DNA from: Candidatus Calidifonticultor daggyaiensis
Lineage (GTDB): Bacteria > Actinomycetota > Humimicrobiia > Humimicrobiales > Humimicrobiaceae
Length of the DNA stretch: 7,924 bases
Assembly: GCA_015661035.1 (NCBI GenBank)
Contig: JACVJA010000055.1
Location: forward strand, 1-7,924
Direction: 5' to 3'
The notes beneath the pieces were generated by a model that was not told where the DNA came from, did not search any database, and worked only from the letters and a program-made list of their open reading frames with translations. A program made the translations under genes and the position numbers. The first letter of the stretch is position 1; the number at the start of each line of letters is the position of its first letter. This document shows, piece after piece, positions 5,875-7,924 of this stretch.

Positions 5875-6321
5875 ATGTTAAATAGGAAAGATTCTGATTT
5901 AATAGGAAGTAAAACACTAACAATAATTGCTGAGGGCGTCAAAGTAGAGGGAAAAATATATTCAAAGGGTTCAACAAGGGTTGATGGAAATGTAATAGGA
6001 GAAATAATTTCAGAAAAAGATTTTACCATTGGTAAAGCCGGTCTTGTTGAAGCAAAGGTAAAAACAGAAAATGCTGTCATTGCTGGAAATTTTAAGGGTG
6101 AAATGATTGCAAGCGGTGAAGTAGAAATTACTGCAACTGGCAGGTTTGAGGGTAAACTATTTCAAAAAAATGCTCTTTTAAGTATTTCAAAGGGTGGAAT
6201 ATTTAAAGGTGAAAGTATTTTATCTGAAGATGAAAAAATCTTTGAAAAAAACACGCTTGAATTATCAGAACTGAACTTTAAAAATTTTTCTTTTAAAAAA
6301 GATAAAGAAAATATGGAATAA
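5875..6321 (+). CDS. Bactofilin C (polymer-forming cytoskeletal protein)
   Basis: A third bactofilin, 148 residues, and the most typical of the three. Its N-terminal motif TLTIIAEGVKVEGKI, then STRVDGNVIGEI, matches the family's first beta-helix turns. The core spans about residues 13-114 and ends in ISKGGIFKGES. The C-terminal tail (115-148) mixes acidic residues with a Lys/Phe-rich stretch. It is only moderately similar to bactofilins A and B and shares none of their 103-bp identical tract, so it is an older paralogue. It diverges from the ParA-like gene across a long regulatory gap, so the two could be co-regulated from there. It converges on the CDF exporter with 5 bp between stop codons and no clear terminator in between. 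The family is secure; the cellular role of this copy (shape, division, polarity or motility) is not shown by the sequence. Confidence 0.94.
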   Translation: MLNRKDSDLIGSKTLTIIAEGVKVEGKIYSKGSTRVDGNVIGEIISEKDFTIGKAGLVEAKVKTENAVIAGNFKGEMIASGEVEITATGRFEGKLFQKNALLSISKGGIFKGESILSEDEKIFEKNTLELSELNFKNFSFKKDKENME

Positions 6322-6326
6322 TTTTA

Positions 6327-7700
6327 TTATATAGGTTCGACATGAATTGAAACTTCAGAAATTTTACTATCTAAATTTTTAATACTTTTTTCTATCTCAG
6401 AAACAATAAAATGAGCATTTTTGATGTCCATATTTTTATCAAGTCTGCAATGGAATGAAATATTAAAAAAGCCTTGCCTTTGAAGTATTGTAAATTTATG
6501 ACAAGAATTAGGTAAAATATATTTTGAAATATTTTCTTTAATTTTTAAAATTAGTTCTTCTGAGTCAACTGTAATATCCTCCCAAGGGTCATGGTGAATT
6601 AAAGCTTCTTCTATATGTATATAAACATTTCGTACTTTATCATTTTTCTCTTTTATCTTTTCTTCAATTTTCGAAGTTAATTCTTCAGACTCTTTTAAAC
6701 TTATAAATCTGCTCATCTCTACATGTATAGATATATCAAATTTATCATTAACCTTATAGATAAAAATATTATGCAAATCATGTATGCCCTTTTCTGAAAG
6801 AACAATTTCTTTCACAAGACAATCAATATTATCTTTTGATATTGACGGCTTTATTTCAATTACTATTTCAGAATCTTTTATTTTTTCTAAGATTTTATTT
6901 TTTATTTTTTCTTTTAAACTTTCAAGCCTTGTTAAATATATATTTTCTCCTACACTTAAATCTAAATTTAAAAATTTAATTTCTCCCACTTCGTGAATTT
7001 GTAATTTATTAATTGATTTTATTTCAGGAAAACTGTTTAAAATGCTAGCAATTTTTTCAGTTATTTCTTTCGGGATATAATCTAAAAGATTCTTTATTAT
7101 TTTTACTAAAAGCCTTACACTAAACCCAATTATTATTAGCGCTACAACAATTGAAGCTATTGGGTCTGCAATATAAAACCCATAATTTGCAAAAAGTAGC
7201 CCTCCTATTACAATTAAAGAACTTGTTATATCGCTTAAATAATTTATAAATTCTGCTTTAAACGCAAAAGAATTATATTTTCTTATAATACGTCCTATCA
7301 AATAAAGTCTAAAAATGTTTATAAGTATTGACATTGCTAATGCTAAAAAAACATAAATATTTAGCTTTAATTCAAAATCCCTAAATGTTAGCCTTTGAAT
7401 AGATTTATATATTATAAAAAAACATAGCAGAGTAATAATTACTATCTCAAACAATGCAGAAATATTCTCATATTTACCATGCCCATAAGTGTGATCCTTA
7501 TCTGGAGGCTTAGTAGCAGCTCTAACAGCGATAAAAGTAATTACAACAGTTATTATATCTAAACCATTATTTAAAGCCTCAGAAAAAACACCAATACTAT
7601 TAGAATAATACGCAACAACAATTTTAATAATAACTAAAATTACTGAAATTATTAAAGAAAATAAAGCTACTTTTCTTTTTAAAATATTCTGCTTTTCCAT
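6327..7700 (-). CDS. Cation diffusion facilitator (CDF) exporter with three tandem C-terminal domains
   Basis: A CDF-family metal/proton antiporter of 457 residues, where single-domain members such as YiiP have about 300. Six membrane segments are visible at about 11-31, 36-61, 80-101, 113-137, 152-172 and 178-199. Family marks include SEALNNGLD in TM2, DHTYGHGKYE after it, and the TM5 segment FINYLSD. The transport-site pairs are N44/D48 and N153/D157, where YiiP has D45/D49 and H153/D157; Asn at both variable positions makes zinc selectivity doubtful. Three dimerisation-like modules follow (about 209-285, 286-367, 378-457), each ending in a similar strand: IEIKPS, IHIEEA and IHVEPI. HHD (369-371) and HC (417-418) could bind metal in the cytoplasmic part. 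The start has no Shine-Dalgarno and the next Met lies at residue 123, inside TM4, so the ATG at 7700 is secure. A near-consensus promoter lies just upstream. Confidence 0.93.
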   Translation of the reverse strand: MEKQNILKRKVALFSLIISVILVIIKIVVAYYSNSIGVFSEALNNGLDIITVVITFIAVRAATKPPDKDHTYGHGKYENISALFEIVIITLLCFFIIYKSIQRLTFRDFELKLNIYVFLALAMSILINIFRLYLIGRIIRKYNSFAFKAEFINYLSDITSSLIVIGGLLFANYGFYIADPIASIVVALIIIGFSVRLLVKIIKNLLDYIPKEITEKIASILNSFPEIKSINKLQIHEVGEIKFLNLDLSVGENIYLTRLESLKEKIKNKILEKIKDSEIVIEIKPSISKDNIDCLVKEIVLSEKGIHDLHNIFIYKVNDKFDISIHVEMSRFISLKESEELTSKIEEKIKEKNDKVRNVYIHIEEALIHHDPWEDITVDSEELILKIKENISKYILPNSCHKFTILQRQGFFNISFHCRLDKNMDIKNAHFIVSEIEKSIKNLDSKISEVSIHVEPI

Positions 7701-7712
7701 AAATCTAAATTA

Positions 7713-7742
7713 TTTATATTTTGTTATTTCTGATGTTGCCAA
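7713..7742 (-). promoter_or_regulatory. Promoter of the CDF exporter, implying a very short leader
   Basis: On the minus strand TTGGCA (7737-7742; 5 of 6) and TATAAA (7713-7718; 5 of 6) are separated by 18 bp. This is the best promoter match in the window. Transcription would begin near 7706, about 6 nt before the ATG at 7700, which would explain the missing Shine-Dalgarno. Confidence 0.5.
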
Positions 7743-7924
7743 ATTTTAAACACTTTTAATTTATTGTATTTTATTTAATTTAAAATAATAGATTTTTCAT
7801 TAAAAAATCACTTAAAATTAACATAAATTAATATAAAATATTAAACAAATTAATATCTATTAATTGAAAATATTAATTAAAAATGTGCAGGTCTTTTAAA
7901 TCTAAATCTAAAACTTTAAATTTT
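7743..7924. other. AT-rich right-edge region without a recognisable gene
   Basis: I see no coding frame or RNA gene here. Repeats are present: AAATTAATAT at 7825-7834 and again at 7847-7856 (22-bp period), with the inverted form ATATTAATT at 7870-7878, giving a 9-bp dyad with 7848-7856. These could be regulator sites upstream of the CDF promoter or low-complexity chance. Confidence 0.5.

Noticed and set aside
5856..6080. 74-codon minus-strand frame across bactofilin C
   Set aside because: It is the antisense of the conserved bactofilin core and has no ribosome site.
6784..6996. 70-codon plus-strand frame inside the CDF gene
   Set aside because: It is the antisense of the cytoplasmic domains of the exporter.
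7825..7878. Short AT repeats as an origin of replication or CRISPR-like array
   Set aside because: There are too few units with no regular spacers, no DnaA-box series, and the composition makes such repeats likely by chance.

Overview
The window is a strongly AT-rich stretch of bacterial chromosome (roughly a quarter G+C by eye, not computed). It has short genes, long AT-rich gaps, and Shine-Dalgarno sequences in front of some genes only. The gene types (a soluble hybrid histidine kinase, several bactofilins, a ParA-type ATPase, a zinc-type lipoprotein and a CDF transporter) fit a low-GC bacterium such as a low-GC Firmicute/Halanaerobiales-like lineage or a spirochaete. The sequence alone does not fix the phylum. 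No rRNA, tRNA, CRISPR array, transposase or phage gene was recognised.

Layout, left to right. Positions 1-1846 (minus strand) hold a PAS-HisKA-HATPase-receiver hybrid kinase whose C-terminus runs off the left edge. A 399-bp non-coding region separates it from a divergent gene (2246-3226, plus) for a ZnuA-like metal-binding lipoprotein with no permease or ATPase beside it. Then comes a four-gene cytoskeletal cluster: on the minus strand a ParA-like ATPase (4577-5419), bactofilin B (3838-4359) and bactofilin A (3273-3698), and, diverging from parA across a 437-bp regulatory gap, bactofilin C (5875-6321, plus). A CDF cation exporter (6327-7700, minus) converges on bactofilin C with only 5 bp between the stop codons. 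The last 224 bp are AT-rich and without a recognisable gene.

How the parts may work together. Bactofilins polymerise without nucleotide into scaffolds, and in Myxococcus such scaffolds are known to recruit the ParABS chromosome-segregation machinery through an adaptor. A ParA-family ATPase next to three bactofilin genes therefore suggests a ParA-positioned or ParA-docking scaffold, although no ParB or adaptor is visible here. The metal-binding lipoprotein and the CDF exporter flank this cluster and may both serve divalent metal homeostasis, but nothing in the sequence ties them to the scaffold genes.

The most notable observations are: a 103-bp tract that is base-for-base identical between bactofilins A and B while the flanks are diverged, indicating recent gene conversion; a CDF exporter with three tandem C-terminal dimerisation-like domains and asparagine at two metal-site positions normally held by His/Asp; a good promoter so close to the CDF start codon that the mRNA would be nearly leaderless; and a dense group of dyad symmetries in the parA/bactofilin C divergent region.
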